From an uncultured Marinobacter sp. (GTDB lineage: Bacteria > Pseudomonadota > Gammaproteobacteria > Pseudomonadales > Oleiphilaceae): a stretch of DNA of 64,000 bases. Below, one piece after another: positions 34,849 through 44,238 of this stretch (position 1 is the first letter of the stretch; each line of letters opens with the position of its first letter). Position numbers and translations under genes: made by a program. The stretch spans positions 248,001 through 312,000 of the forward strand of contig NZ_CANLBK010000002.1 in assembly GCF_947488835.1 (NCBI RefSeq), given 5' to 3'. The notes under the pieces were generated by a model. The model was not told where the DNA came from, searched no databases, and was given only the letters and a program-made list of their open reading frames with translations.

Positions 34849-35649
34849 TTATACGTAGTCAACAGGAGCGCGATAGTTGTCCTGTACCATCAGGTCGATT
34901 CCGCACTCAACACTGCTGACCCAACTCAGGAAACGATCGATCATTGCGGGCCCTTCGAAGCGCTTTCCGTGCTGAGGCACAATCATTTCAATGTCCATAT
35001 CGCGGATCATATTGGCCCAAAGCTGGCACACTTTTTTTGACGCGATATAGCGCCGGTGAAATCCCATCATGTGTGGAATATGTCGGTCAAAATCCTTTAC
35101 TGGCAAGTGGTCGTCTTCTGCGCCTATAGAGGCGCCGAGATCCCCTGAGAACAGAATTTTCGAGACCGGATCATAAAACTGCAGGTTGCCGACTGAGTGC
35201 ATGAAGTGGGCAGGCAGGCATTGAAGGTAGGAATCACCAAGCCGTACGTTAGCGCCTGCATCCGGAATGCTGATGATGCGATCGTAAACACTGCCGCTCA
35301 GCTGATTGGTAACGTAGCTCGACACCAGATGAGGCAGGAATCTGGCCCACAGTTTTGATGTCACGATTTTCGCATTGGTATGGACAATCCATCGGTCTAT
35401 TGCACCGATGATGTCCGGGTCCTGGTGCGACGCAAACACAAAGTCCATGTCTTTGATGTTCATGTACTTTGACGCTGCGACAGCAAGTGGTGTGTAGGTG
35501 AGGTCTCCTCCCGGGTCAATCAGGGCTTCGTGTTTGCCGTCGACTAGCAGGAACTGGTTGGATTGGACACCTTCTCCGGTGACCAGAGAATCGAACATCA
35601 GACACTTATGATGCCCGTTATCGAAAAGGATAATCGGCTCGTTTGCCAT
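34849..35649 (-). CDS. MBL-fold diiron protein (ODP/flavodiiron-like)
   Basis: A 266-residue metallo-beta-lactamase-fold protein. In place of HxHxDH it has ASHQDPDIIGAI, the form seen in ODP proteins and chemotaxis-linked oxygen sensors with a diiron centre. Further ligands are likely in PAHFMHSVGN, FSGDLGASIG and VPQHGKRF. The family binds dioxygen at the iron pair. No flavodoxin domain is fused, and there is no adjacent redox partner. A sensory or oxygen-scavenging role is possible. The gene is transcribed alone. Confidence 0.82.
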   Translation of the reverse strand: MANEPIILFDNGHHKCLMFDSLVTGEGVQSNQFLLVDGKHEALIDPGGDLTYTPLAVAASKYMNIKDMDFVFASHQDPDIIGAIDRWIVHTNAKIVTSKLWARFLPHLVSSYVTNQLSGSVYDRIISIPDAGANVRLGDSYLQCLPAHFMHSVGNLQFYDPVSKILFSGDLGASIGAEDDHLPVKDFDRHIPHMMGFHRRYIASKKVCQLWANMIRDMDIEMIVPQHGKRFEGPAMIDRFLSWVSSVECGIDLMVQDNYRAPVDYV

Positions 35650-35798
35650 CTTGATCTCCGCAGTAAAGGAAGGCCGGCTGTTGCACCGGATATTGCAAGT
35701 TGCGCGGAGGGTACAAAATTGATGGATAGCAACAATTGCTTCAGGTCAATTATCTGATATCCATCAAGTAACAATTTGTTTCATATGACAAAAACCGC

Positions 35799-36227
35799 TT
35801 AGGCCAGCCTTGGAACCTTTTTCATGCCTTGGCGTATGGCTCGCTCAAGGCTTGTACTAACCAGTTTGCCTGTGTAGGGAACGCGGTCCTCAAAGGTAAT
35901 CCGATAGCGCACGCGGGTGTGGCCTTCTGGCGTATCTTCAAAACGAATCCGGCCCAGGTGGTTGCGAATCGGGCTCATGCTGGTGATGGTGTATTCAATC
36001 AGTATGTCCGGTTCGAAACTGGTGACGGTTTCTTCCAGACCGATAGGGCCGATACCGATTTTACGCACAGAGCCAAGGCCATTTGGGTCGGCCTGATCGC
36101 TGTTTTTAATTCGCTTTACGGGTGCGCCCAATAGTTTCCCGAAGCTTTGGTGATCGGCAAACAGTGCAAACACTTTGCTGCGGGGTACATTGAAGGTTTC
36201 ATCAATTTCAAACGTATGCGTAGCCAT
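35799..36227 (-). CDS. SRPBCC family protein
   Basis: A 142-residue START/Bet v1-like protein. HTFEIDETFNVPRSKVFALFADHQSFGKLLG is the usual start of the polyketide-cyclase-like SRPBCC domain, and ITSMSPIRNHLGRIRFEDTPEGHTRVRYRITFED the central strands. It should bind a hydrophobic ligand in an internal pocket. No catalytic residues can be assigned. The 150-base gaps on each side show no other gene. Confidence 0.82.
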   Translation of the reverse strand: MATHTFEIDETFNVPRSKVFALFADHQSFGKLLGAPVKRIKNSDQADPNGLGSVRKIGIGPIGLEETVTSFEPDILIEYTITSMSPIRNHLGRIRFEDTPEGHTRVRYRITFEDRVPYTGKLVSTSLERAIRQGMKKVPRLA

Positions 36228-36353
36228 TTTGAGTGCTCTTTATTGTGTCTTTATCCCGAAGACTAGCGGTTTCGTTACTTCAACAAAAGTCGTAGATGGC
36301 GGCAGAGCAGTTACTGGCCTGCTGTGTCTAGCCGGTATGAGGCTAATTCACTA

Positions 36354-37229
36354 TTAGTGTCTTGATGAATGACGGTAGTCTCTTGGCGACTGCCCCATAA
36401 CTTTCTTGAATAATCGGGAGAAATAGTAAGCATCGTCATAACCCAGGCGATGGCTTACATCAGTAAAGCTGAGGCTTGTTGTGTCGAGCATTTGGCAGGC
36501 GCGCTCTACCTTCAGATGCAGGAAGTGCTGAATGGGAGAGGTTCCTGTCTGCTCTTTGTAGCGAGTAGCGAAGTGCGCGGGAGAAAGCCCGGCAAGATCC
36601 GCAAGTTGCTCCAGAGTAATGCGCTCGTCCAGATGCTCATGCATATAGTTATTGATGGTCTCCAGTTCGGATTTTCGTTCATGGCTAGTTTCATCAATAC
36701 TTATCGGAATGGCTGCAAACAGTTGCCTTAAACGATTGGCCGCATGAATCAGCCCGCGTGCACGGAAGCCTGTCTGGCGAACCGATAAAAGGCCATTGAA
36801 GTCCACCAGAAGTCTGGGTTGCCGCCCAAGTTGGCGGACCGGTGTAGAGTCATCAAATCCCATGTATTTGTGAAACTCGCTAGCCAGCGGCCCTGTGTAG
36901 TGAACCCAGTGAATTGTCCAGGGATTATCGGGGTCTGCTGTGTAGCGGTGGCTGGCGCCAGCGGGTAGTAACAGAAGATCTCCCGCCTCCAGTGTGTAGG
37001 GTACACCTTTCACATTCAGAAATGCCCGACCTTCAGTACAGTAAATCAAAAGATTGTCGCGATGATTCTCCCGATGCATATGGTGCCCCGTCGCCCGACG
37101 GTAATGGCCGAAGGCCAGAGGATAGAGGTCCCGGGTAAGAGGGTGCTGCGACAGGAGGTTAATAATAGGGGCAGGCACCACATAGCGAATGCTGTCTTTG
37201 GGTACTGGCCATTGGGAGGTTTGAATCAT
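36354..37229 (-). CDS. mmsR: AraC-family activator of the valine operon (MmsR-like)
   Basis: A 291-residue AraC regulator. The N-terminal cupin-like domain has HMHRENHRDNLLIYCTEGRAFLNVKG...LEAGDLLLLPAGASHRYTADP. The C-terminal double helix-turn-helix is LEQLADLAGLSPAHFATRYKEQTGTSPIQHFLHLKVERA and VSHRLGYDDAYYFSRLFKKVMGQSPRDYR. In Pseudomonas MmsR, a protein of this architecture, activates mmsAB from a divergent position. Here mmsA starts 167 bases away in the opposite direction. The intergenic direct repeats fit its binding. The name is by position and architecture. Confidence 0.8.
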   Translation of the reverse strand: MIQTSQWPVPKDSIRYVVPAPIINLLSQHPLTRDLYPLAFGHYRRATGHHMHRENHRDNLLIYCTEGRAFLNVKGVPYTLEAGDLLLLPAGASHRYTADPDNPWTIHWVHYTGPLASEFHKYMGFDDSTPVRQLGRQPRLLVDFNGLLSVRQTGFRARGLIHAANRLRQLFAAIPISIDETSHERKSELETINNYMHEHLDERITLEQLADLAGLSPAHFATRYKEQTGTSPIQHFLHLKVERACQMLDTTSLSFTDVSHRLGYDDAYYFSRLFKKVMGQSPRDYRHSSRH

Positions 37230-37259
37230 GATTCTTACTGTTACCTTCGGTATAGCTAA

Positions 37260-37298
37260 TCGAAAGATAGTCCATCAAGGTCGAAATTTAGTCAATCA
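37260..37298 (+). promoter_or_regulatory. Tandem direct repeats, likely MmsR site
   Basis: TCGAAAGATAGTCCATCA (37260-37277) and TCGAAATTTAGTCAATCA (37281-37298) agree at 15 of 18 positions and repeat with a 21-base period, two helical turns. This is the classic layout of AraC-family activator sites just upstream of a weak -35 region. They are in the mmsR-mmsA gap. Confidence 0.6.
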
Positions 37299-37395
37299 CC
37301 AAGTGCGGGTGGGCGTGCTAAGGTCTATCCATACATAGCCAGAGTGATCCTGCTTTTGGCCACCCTCTCGCACAACAAAAAACAGGGATACCGAC

Positions 37396-38889
37396 ATGAA
37401 AAATGTTCCACTGTACCTCGCTGGTGAATTTGTTCAGAGCCAGACCAATGAATGGATTGATGTGACCAATCCGGCCAATAACGAAGTGATCGCCCGAGTG
37501 CCATGCGCAACCAATGCAGAAATGCGTAAGGCGATCGATACGGCCGGCGAGGTGTTTAAAACCTGGAAAGAGGTTCCGGTTTCTGAGCGTGCCCGTGTGA
37601 TGATGCGTTATCAGGCCCTGCTGAAGGAGCATCACGACGAAATAGCTGAAATCCTGTCACAGGAAACCGGCAAAACCTTTGATGACGCCAAAGGTGATGT
37701 GTGGCGCGGCATTGAAGTGGTTGAGCATGCGGCCAACGTCCCTTCCATGATGATGGGGGAAACGGTTGGCAACGTAGCACGTTCAGTTGATACCCATTCC
37801 TGGATTCAGCCGTTGGGCGTTTGTGCAGGTATTACGCCGTTCAACTTTCCAGCGATGATCCCGCTTTGGATGTTCCCCCTTGCTATCGCTTGCGGTAACA
37901 CGTTTATTCTCAAGCCTTCCGAGCAGGACCCGCTGACCCCGATGCGCCTTGCTGAGTTGTTTGAAGAGGCTGGTGCGCCGAAAGGTGTTCTACAGGTTGT
38001 TCACGGTGGCAAAGAGCAGGTGGATGTTTTGCTTACCGATCCCGCCATTAAAGCCATCTCTTTTGTAGGTTCTGTACCGGTTGGCCGTTATATCTACGAA
38101 ACCGGTACCCGCCACATGAAACGCGTTCAGAGCTTTGCTGGCGCCAAAAACCACATGGTGATCATGCCCGATGCTGATAAGCAGCAGGTGCTTAATGCCC
38201 TGGTGGGTGCGTCAGTTGGTGCGGCGGGCCAGCGCTGTATGGCTATCTCTGTCGCTGTGTTCGTGGGTGAGGCCCAATCCTGGATTCCCGAATTGAAAGA
38301 AGCCATGGAGAAGGTTCGCCCAGGTGCCTGGAATGATTCCGGCGCCAGCTATGGCCCGGTGATCTCTGCCAAGGCCAAGGATCGGGTTGAGGCACTTATC
38401 GCCACCGGAGAGGCCCAAGGTGCGAACCTGCTTCTCGACGGCCGTGGCTGTACGGTAGATGGTTTGCCCGATGGCAACTGGGTTGGCCCAACTCTGTTTT
38501 CGGGTGTGACCACCGATATGGACATCTACAACGAAGAAATCTTCGGCCCTGTGCTGGCCTGTATGGAAGAGAACAGTCTGGAAGATGCCATCGACCTGAT
38601 TAACAAGAGCCCTTATGGCAATGGCGTGTCGATCTTCACCGGCTCCGGTGGTGCAGCACGCAAGTTCCAGCATGAAATTGAAGTGGGGCAGGTGGGTGTG
38701 AACATCCCCATTCCTGTGCCCCTGCCGTTCTTCTCGTTCACCGGCTGGAAAGGCTCGTTCTACGGTGATCAGCACGCATACGGCAAGCAGGCCGTTCGCT
38801 TCTACACTGAGACTAAAACGGTTACCTCCCGTTGGTTCTCCAGCGAGGCAACATCATCTGAGGCGAACTTCTCTATTCAGTTGCGTTAA
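37396..38889 (+). CDS. mmsA: CoA-acylating methylmalonate-semialdehyde dehydrogenase
   Basis: A 497-residue aldehyde dehydrogenase. [44 protein letters not shown] is the MmsA-specific NAD-binding stretch, and [17 protein letters not shown] contains the catalytic Cys in the QRCMA form that marks the CoA-dependent methylmalonate-semialdehyde group. It converts methylmalonate semialdehyde to propionyl-CoA at the end of valine degradation. The catalytic neighbourhood [15 protein letters not shown] and the tail [31 protein letters not shown] complete the family. First gene of the valine operon. Confidence 0.96.
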   Translation: MKNVPLYLAGEFVQSQTNEWIDVTNPANNEVIARVPCATNAEMRKAIDTAGEVFKTWKEVPVSERARVMMRYQALLKEHHDEIAEILSQETGKTFDDAKGDVWRGIEVVEHAANVPSMMMGETVGNVARSVDTHSWIQPLGVCAGITPFNFPAMIPLWMFPLAIACGNTFILKPSEQDPLTPMRLAELFEEAGAPKGVLQVVHGGKEQVDVLLTDPAIKAISFVGSVPVGRYIYETGTRHMKRVQSFAGAKNHMVIMPDADKQQVLNALVGASVGAAGQRCMAISVAVFVGEAQSWIPELKEAMEKVRPGAWNDSGASYGPVISAKAKDRVEALIATGEAQGANLLLDGRGCTVDGLPDGNWVGPTLFSGVTTDMDIYNEEIFGPVLACMEENSLEDAIDLINKSPYGNGVSIFTGSGGAARKFQHEIEVGQVGVNIPIPVPLPFFSFTGWKGSFYGDQHAYGKQAVRFYTETKTVTSRWFSSEATSSEANFSIQLR

Positions 38890-38915
38890 TTGCGATCTTC
38901 ACCAGGAGCCTGACG

Positions 38916-40082
38916 ATGGATTTTAACCTGACTGATGATCAGCTGGCGTTCCGGGAGGCCGCTCGAGCCTTTGCTGAAAAAGCCATGGCACCCCACGCAG
39001 CCCAGTGGGATGACGAGCATATTTTCCCGGTAAGTGTTTTGAAAGAAGCCGGCGAAATGGGTTTCATGGGTATTTATACCCCGGAGGCGCTTGGCGGTAT
39101 GGGCCTTTCCCGGCTGGATACCTCTGTGATTGTTGAGGAGCTGGCATCTGCCTGCCCCTCAACGGCCGCATTTATCACGATTCACAATATGGCGACCTGG
39201 ATGGTTGCAAGCTTCGCGCCTGATGATCTTAAACGGGAGCTTGTTCCGAAGCTGGCCAGCGGGGAGTTGCTTGCATCTTACTGCCTCACAGAACCCGGTG
39301 CGGGTTCTGACGCGGCCAGCTTGCGTACGAAAGCAGTGCGGGATGGCGATAGCTATGTAATTAATGGCAGCAAAATGTTTATCTCTGGCGCCGGCGAAAC
39401 GGACATTCTGGTGTTGATGGCGCGCACGGGCACGGCGGATTCTGGCGCCAAGGGTATTTCCACCTTTGTGATTCCTGCCAATGCTGAAGGTATTACTTAC
39501 GGCAAGAACGAAGAGAAAATGGGTTGGCACAGCCAGCCTACTCGCACCGTTAACCTTGAGAATGTGCGTGTTCCGGCAACCAACCGCGTGGGTGAAGAAG
39601 GCGACGGGTTCGCCATTGCCATGAAGGGCCTTGATGGTGGCCGCCTCAACATTGCCACCTGCTCCTTGGGTGGTGCACAGGCGGCATTGGTGCGAGCCCG
39701 CAACTATATGCACGAACGGCAACAGTTTGGAAGGCCACTGGCTGCGTTCCAGGCACTGCAATTCAAACTGGCGGATATGGCAACCAACCTTGTTGCAGCC
39801 CGGCAGATGGTGCGCCTCGGTGCGTTCAAGTTGGACAGCGGAGACCCCGAAGCCACGTTGCACTGTGCCATGGCCAAACGTTTCGCGACCGATGCCTGCT
39901 TTGAAGTGGTAAATGATGCACTGCAGTTGCACGGGGGCTACGGTTATATACGGGAATACCCTTTGGAGCGCTTCCTGCGCGACCTGCGTGTGCACCAGAT
40001 TCTGGAAGGCACCAACGAAATCATGCGTCTGATTATTGCCCGTCGCTTGTTGGATGACGGTGTGGCCGAGGCCATTCAATAA
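38916..40082 (+). CDS. Acyl-CoA dehydrogenase (isobutyryl-CoA dehydrogenase)
   Basis: A 388-residue acyl-CoA dehydrogenase. CLTEPGAGSDAASLRTKA binds FAD, MHERQQFGRPLAAFQALQFKLADMATNLVAAR is the third domain, and HQILEGTNEIMRLIIARRLL has the catalytic Glu motif. The valine pathway position directly after mmsA makes isobutyryl-CoA the probable substrate, giving methacrylyl-CoA. The spacing of 26 bases shows a shared transcript. Confidence 0.93.
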   Translation: MDFNLTDDQLAFREAARAFAEKAMAPHAAQWDDEHIFPVSVLKEAGEMGFMGIYTPEALGGMGLSRLDTSVIVEELASACPSTAAFITIHNMATWMVASFAPDDLKRELVPKLASGELLASYCLTEPGAGSDAASLRTKAVRDGDSYVINGSKMFISGAGETDILVLMARTGTADSGAKGISTFVIPANAEGITYGKNEEKMGWHSQPTRTVNLENVRVPATNRVGEEGDGFAIAMKGLDGGRLNIATCSLGGAQAALVRARNYMHERQQFGRPLAAFQALQFKLADMATNLVAARQMVRLGAFKLDSGDPEATLHCAMAKRFATDACFEVVNDALQLHGGYGYIREYPLERFLRDLRVHQILEGTNEIMRLIIARRLLDDGVAEAIQ

Positions 40083-40105
40083 ATCGCAAAAATAACAGGA
40101 GAAGG

Positions 40106-40888
40106 ATGATGAGCGATTTGATTCAGCTCGAGAAACGCGGACACATAGCAATACTGACCATCAACAATCCACCGGCCAATACCTGGACAGTGGATTCTTT
40201 GGCTGCACTGACCAACATCGTCCGTGAGCTTAATGAAGACAAGAATATTTTTGCATTGGTTCTGACCGGGCAGGGCGAGAAATTCTTCTCTGCTGGCGCC
40301 GATCTTAAAACCTTTGCCGATGGCGATAAGGCTCGAGCCAATGAAATGGCTCAGCTCTTTGGTCAGGCATTTGCAGCGTTGACCAAATTCCGTGGCGTAT
40401 CCATTGCTGCGATTAACGGTTACGCCATGGGCGGTGGCCTTGAGTGCGCGCTGGCCTGTGATATCCGCATTGCGGAAGAGCATGCGCAAATGGCATTGCC
40501 GGAAGCAACCGTAGGCTTGCTGCCCTGTGCTGGCGGCACCCAGAACCTGCCTTGGATTGTGGGAGAGGGTTGGGCAAAGCGCATGATTTTATGCGGTGAG
40601 CGTGTGAAGGCCGACAAGGCTTTGCAGATTGGCTTGGTTGAAGAAGTTGTACCCAGTGGGAAAGGCCTGGAAAAAGCTTTGGAATTGGCTGAAATGGCGT
40701 GCAAGCAAAGCCCGTCTTCCGTAGCCCGCTGCAAAACGCTGGTGATGAGTTCCCGCGATGGCCGCAGTCATTCCGATAGCTGGCGCATGGAGCGTGAGCT
40801 GTTTGTGGAGCTGTTTTCAACCGAAGACCAGAAAGAAGGCGTCAATGCCTTCCTTGAAAAGCGCAAACCAGAATGGAAAAACCGTTAA
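40106..40888 (+). CDS. Enoyl-CoA hydratase (valine pathway)
   Basis: A 260-residue crotonase. FFSAGADLKTFADGD and GYAMGGGLECALACDIRIAEEHAQMALPEATVGLLPCAGGTQNLP give the oxyanion hole and the region with one of the two usual catalytic Glu residues; the second position reads PCAGG. Hydration of methacrylyl-CoA to 3-hydroxyisobutyryl-CoA is expected from the operon. Two adjacent ATG codons at 40106 and 40109 are usable, behind AGGAGAAGG. Confidence 0.9.
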   Translation: MMSDLIQLEKRGHIAILTINNPPANTWTVDSLAALTNIVRELNEDKNIFALVLTGQGEKFFSAGADLKTFADGDKARANEMAQLFGQAFAALTKFRGVSIAAINGYAMGGGLECALACDIRIAEEHAQMALPEATVGLLPCAGGTQNLPWIVGEGWAKRMILCGERVKADKALQIGLVEEVVPSGKGLEKALELAEMACKQSPSSVARCKTLVMSSRDGRSHSDSWRMERELFVELFSTEDQKEGVNAFLEKRKPEWKNR

Positions 40889-40931
40889 AGGCTTCTGAAC
40901 TCCTGAGGCAAATCGGTTTAAGGGATTTTTT

Positions 40932-42032
40932 ATGAGTCATCAACCTGTTAAAAGCCATCAACCTGTTGTTTTTGAAGAGTGGAAGACCGCTGACGGTGCC
41001 GTTATCGCGGTGGCGAGGCTGAATACGCCCAAATCGCTGAACGCACTCTCCCTTGAGATGATTCGGATGCTGGTGCCACAACTCAAGAGTTGGGCAGAAG
41101 ATGATCGCGTTCGTGCCGTCTGGATCGAAGCTGAAGGCGACAAGGCATTTTGTGCTGGTGGCGATATTGTTGCGCTCTATAGGAGCATGACCGAGCCCCA
41201 AAGTGGCGGTGGTGCCAGCGCCGGTGAGACCTTCTTTACAGAAGAATACGAACTGGATTATTTGATCCACACCTACCCCAAGCCGGTTATCTGTTGGGTG
41301 CACGGCATTGCTATGGGCGGTGGTATCGGCATTCTGGCCGGCGCATCCCATCGGGTCGTAACAGAAACGTCCATGATGGCAATGCCTGAAACCAGTATCG
41401 GGCTTTACCCGGATGTGGCGGCAGGCTGGTTTCTGAATCGCGCTCCCGGTCGTACCGGGCTATTTCTGGGATTGACTGGCGGGCGCATGAACGCAGCCGA
41501 TGCCATCTTTGTGGGTTTGGCCGATCGCTTTATCAAGCACGAAGAAAAAGCTGCGGTAGTCGCTGATCTGGCCGCGCACAGCTGGCAAGGGGAAGATGCT
41601 TTTGCGGTAGTAGGCAGTGTGCTCAGGCAGCATGAAAATCAAAGCGCAGATGCCTTGCCGGAATCCCGAGTACGGGCTCATTTCGATGACATCAACCGGG
41701 TAACCGATGCCGACAGTCTGGCCAAGATGGTTGCCCAGATGAAAGAACTGGCTGGCGGTGACGGCTGGCTGGCGAAATCAACCAAACCCTTGGCATTCGC
41801 CTCGCCAACCTCACTGGCGTTGTGTTGGCAGCACTTGCAAAACTGTCGCCTGGACAGTCTCCGCGAGGTGCTCGACAAAGAGCTCGTGCTCTCCAAAAAC
41901 TGCCTGATAAATGGCGAATTTGCCGAAGGTGTTCGTGCCCTCCTGATCGACAAGGACAAACAGCCCCGCTGGCGTTACGCGTCACTGGAGGAAATGAACA
42001 GCGAGTGGATCGACAGCTTTTTCGAACAATAG
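40932..42032 (+). CDS. 3-hydroxyisobutyryl-CoA hydrolase
   Basis: A 366-residue crotonase-fold hydrolase. KAFCAGGDIVALYRSM, GIAMGGGIGILAGASHRVVTETSMMAMPETSIGLYPDVAAGWFLNRAPGR and a C-terminal segment with FAEGVRALLIDKDKQPRW match HIBCH, which is longer than ordinary hydratases. The PETSIGLYPDVG-type motif carries the catalytic acid residues. It frees 3-hydroxyisobutyrate from CoA, which lets the next enzyme act on the free acid. It lies between the hydratase and mmsB. Confidence 0.93.
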   Translation: MSHQPVKSHQPVVFEEWKTADGAVIAVARLNTPKSLNALSLEMIRMLVPQLKSWAEDDRVRAVWIEAEGDKAFCAGGDIVALYRSMTEPQSGGGASAGETFFTEEYELDYLIHTYPKPVICWVHGIAMGGGIGILAGASHRVVTETSMMAMPETSIGLYPDVAAGWFLNRAPGRTGLFLGLTGGRMNAADAIFVGLADRFIKHEEKAAVVADLAAHSWQGEDAFAVVGSVLRQHENQSADALPESRVRAHFDDINRVTDADSLAKMVAQMKELAGGDGWLAKSTKPLAFASPTSLALCWQHLQNCRLDSLREVLDKELVLSKNCLINGEFAEGVRALLIDKDKQPRWRYASLEEMNSEWIDSFFEQ

Positions 42033-42039
42033 CCTAACA

Positions 42040-42061
42040 GGCCGCCTGAGCAAGGGCGGCC
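42040..42061 (+). other. Intra-operon hairpin before mmsB
   Basis: GGCCGCC (42040-42046) pairs with GGCGGCC (42055-42061) in the 56-base gap between the hydrolase and mmsB. There is no T run, so it is more likely an mRNA processing or attenuation element than an end point. Confidence 0.4.
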
Positions 42062-42094
42062 CACTCAACCGAATACAAAAACAAGGGGATGATT

Positions 42095-42982
42095 ATGGCA
42101 ACGATTACCTTTATTGGCCTGGGCAACATGGGTGGCCCCATGGCCAGCAATCTTGTGCGAGCCGGGCACGATGTAACCGTTTTTGATCTGTCAAAAGATG
42201 CGGTAGCTGCGCTGGTATCAGAAGGTGCCAAAACGGCAGACACAGCCCACGACGCGGCCAAAGGCGCTGAGTGTGTGATCACCATGCTGCCGGCAGGCAA
42301 ACACGTAGAGGCTGTGTATCTGGGTGAAGATGGTTTATTGGCGGCTCTGCCCGAGGGCACGCTGGTTATTGATTCATCCACCATCTCACCAGAAACGGCG
42401 TGCAGTGTTGCTGAGCAGGCTGAAGCCAAGCGCCTTCCATTCCTCGATGCGCCTGTTTCCGGCGGTGTTGGTGGCGCGACGGCGGGCACGCTGACCTTCA
42501 TTTGTGGCGGCGATGAAGAGACCTTTAATAAAGCAAAGCCGATTCTGGAAGCCATGGGCAAGAACATCTTCCACGCTGGCGATCATGGTGCTGGCCAGGT
42601 CGCGAAAATCTGCAACAACATGCTGCTGGCTGTACTCATGGCGGGTACCAGTGAAGCCTTGGCGCTGGGTGTGAAAAACGGACTGGATCCCGCGGTTCTC
42701 TCTGAAATCATGAAGCAAAGCTCTGGCGGCAACTGGGCGCTGAATGTGTACAACCCTTGGCCTGGCGTAATGGACGGCGCGCCCGCATCCCGGGGCTACG
42801 AAGGGGGCTTTCTGGTCAATCTGATGAACAAGGATCTTGGCCTTGCCTTTGATAATGCCGTGAAAAATCAAGCAGCCATTCCCATGGGCTCGCTCGCCCG
42901 TAACCTGTTCACACTCCATGCTGAGCATGGCAACGGGGCACTGGATTTCTCAAGTATTCAGCGTTTTTATAAGCCCGAGTAG
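42095..42982 (+). CDS. mmsB: 3-hydroxyisobutyrate dehydrogenase
   Basis: A 295-residue beta-hydroxyacid dehydrogenase from ATG 42095; an ATG 6 bases earlier is in frame. ITFIGLGNMGGPMASNLVRAGHDVTVFD is the NAD-binding start with its signature. LDAPVSGGVGGATAGTLTFICGG holds the substrate-binding SGG, and GAGQVAKICNNMLLA contains the catalytic Lys. GYEGGFLVNLMNKDLGLA matches the 3-hydroxyisobutyrate branch. Its product, methylmalonate semialdehyde, is the substrate of MmsA at the head of the operon. Confidence 0.95.
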   Translation: MATITFIGLGNMGGPMASNLVRAGHDVTVFDLSKDAVAALVSEGAKTADTAHDAAKGAECVITMLPAGKHVEAVYLGEDGLLAALPEGTLVIDSSTISPETACSVAEQAEAKRLPFLDAPVSGGVGGATAGTLTFICGGDEETFNKAKPILEAMGKNIFHAGDHGAGQVAKICNNMLLAVLMAGTSEALALGVKNGLDPAVLSEIMKQSSGGNWALNVYNPWPGVMDGAPASRGYEGGFLVNLMNKDLGLAFDNAVKNQAAIPMGSLARNLFTLHAEHGNGALDFSSIQRFYKPE

Positions 42983-42988
42983 CGCCTG

Positions 42989-43012
42989 CGGGGTACGATC
43001 TTTCGTGCCCCG
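42989..43012 (+). terminator. Hairpin after mmsB
   Basis: CGGGG-T-ACGA pairs with TCGT-G-CCCCG around a short loop, 7 bases after the mmsB stop, with one mismatch. It probably ends the valine operon. No gene is seen in the remaining 165 bases up to the next start. Confidence 0.6.
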
Positions 43013-43177
43013 ACATTCATCCCCAGTTGAATTTATCCCTCCTTTGGAGTTGCCGGATTTGATGCCAAAAACTGTTGAGCAAGGTAACTATAAGTAGGAC
43101 AATGAACGCCAATACGCTGGATCGGTAGCGAGTAAAACGTAGCCGGTTTTTGATCACGGCTGCAGGCTGCCTTCCCT

Positions 43178-44110
43178 ATGCTGACGAACACTTTTGTACT
43201 CTATTTGTCGACCGTTCTGATCTGGGGGTCGACGTTTATAGCGATACCTCTCCAGTTGGGTGAAGTACCGGGCGACGTGTCCATTGCCTACCGCTTCGGG
43301 CTGTCTGCGCTGGTGCTCATGGTTTGGTGCAGCCTTACCCGGCGGAATCTGCGATTTGGTTTCCGGCAGCATCTCTGGATGGCAGGTCAGGGGCTGATGC
43401 TGTTTGGCTTTAATTACATGCTGGTTTATCAGGCAGCTGCAGATATCACCAGCGGATTAATTGCCGTGGTGTTCTCCACAATCATTGTGATGAACATCAT
43501 CAACGGCGCTCTGTTTTTCGGCAATCGAATGCCCCGCGCAGTGATTGGGGGCGCGGCGCTTGGGCTTGTGGGGATTGTCCTGGTGTTTTTGCCGGAAGTT
43601 CGCGCGCTGGACGCAGACGGCACCACCTTGCGGGCTATCATTCTGAGCTTGGCGGGCACCTTCATCACCTCGTTCGGTAACATGCTCTCTGCCCGCAATC
43701 AGTCCTCCAAACTGCCTGTCATGCAAACCAACGCCTATGGCATGGCTTATGGTGCTCTTTTGCTGGCGCTCATTGCATGGGGTAGGGGTGAGGCATTCGT
43801 TTTCGAAGCCACCTGGAGCTACACCGGCTCTTTGGTCTACCTGGCTTTGATCGGCTCAGTCCTCGGTTTCGGCAGTTTCCTTACATTGCTCGGGCGAATA
43901 GGGCCGGAGCGTGCAGCCTACTGCATGGTGCTTTTCCCAATCGTGGCACTTGCGCTCTCAACGGTATTCGAGAATTACATCTGGACAATTGAGGCGGTTG
44001 CCGGCGTATCCCTGGTACTTGCCGGTAACCTGCTGGTCATTCTGCCCAAAGAAAAACTGCAACGGGTGTGGCGAGTTTTCCGGCCAGCTGCTGCCAGCCC
44101 TGCCGAGTAG
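43178..44110 (+). CDS. EamA/DMT family transporter
   Basis: A 310-residue membrane protein with ten hydrophobic helices in two EamA repeats (TFVLYLSTVLIWGSTFIAIPLQLG; FITSFGNMLSARNQSSKLPVMQTNAYGMAYGALLLALIA). The C-terminal tail is basic and ends at SPAE. Members export amino acids, nucleosides or other metabolites; the substrate is unknown. The ribosome site is weak. It precedes the OsmC-YcaO gene by about 130 bases. Confidence 0.88.
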   Translation: MLTNTFVLYLSTVLIWGSTFIAIPLQLGEVPGDVSIAYRFGLSALVLMVWCSLTRRNLRFGFRQHLWMAGQGLMLFGFNYMLVYQAAADITSGLIAVVFSTIIVMNIINGALFFGNRMPRAVIGGAALGLVGIVLVFLPEVRALDADGTTLRAIILSLAGTFITSFGNMLSARNQSSKLPVMQTNAYGMAYGALLLALIAWGRGEAFVFEATWSYTGSLVYLALIGSVLGFGSFLTLLGRIGPERAAYCMVLFPIVALALSTVFENYIWTIEAVAGVSLVLAGNLLVILPKEKLQRVWRVFRPAAASPAE

Positions 44111-44238
44111 GTGTGTTGCGGAGGTAGTGATTGGTACTAGGTATGAGTAGCCAGGCGTTAGGTCTATAATGGCCGCCCTGAATGGCCCGCACTCTATGGT
44201 CAAGGCGCGCCGAAATCTCTAAACCGAGTACCCTCGCA

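Noticed and set aside
39159..40151. 330-codon minus-strand frame over the acyl-CoA dehydrogenase
   Set aside because: Antisense shadow with no family match; the plus-strand gene is certain.
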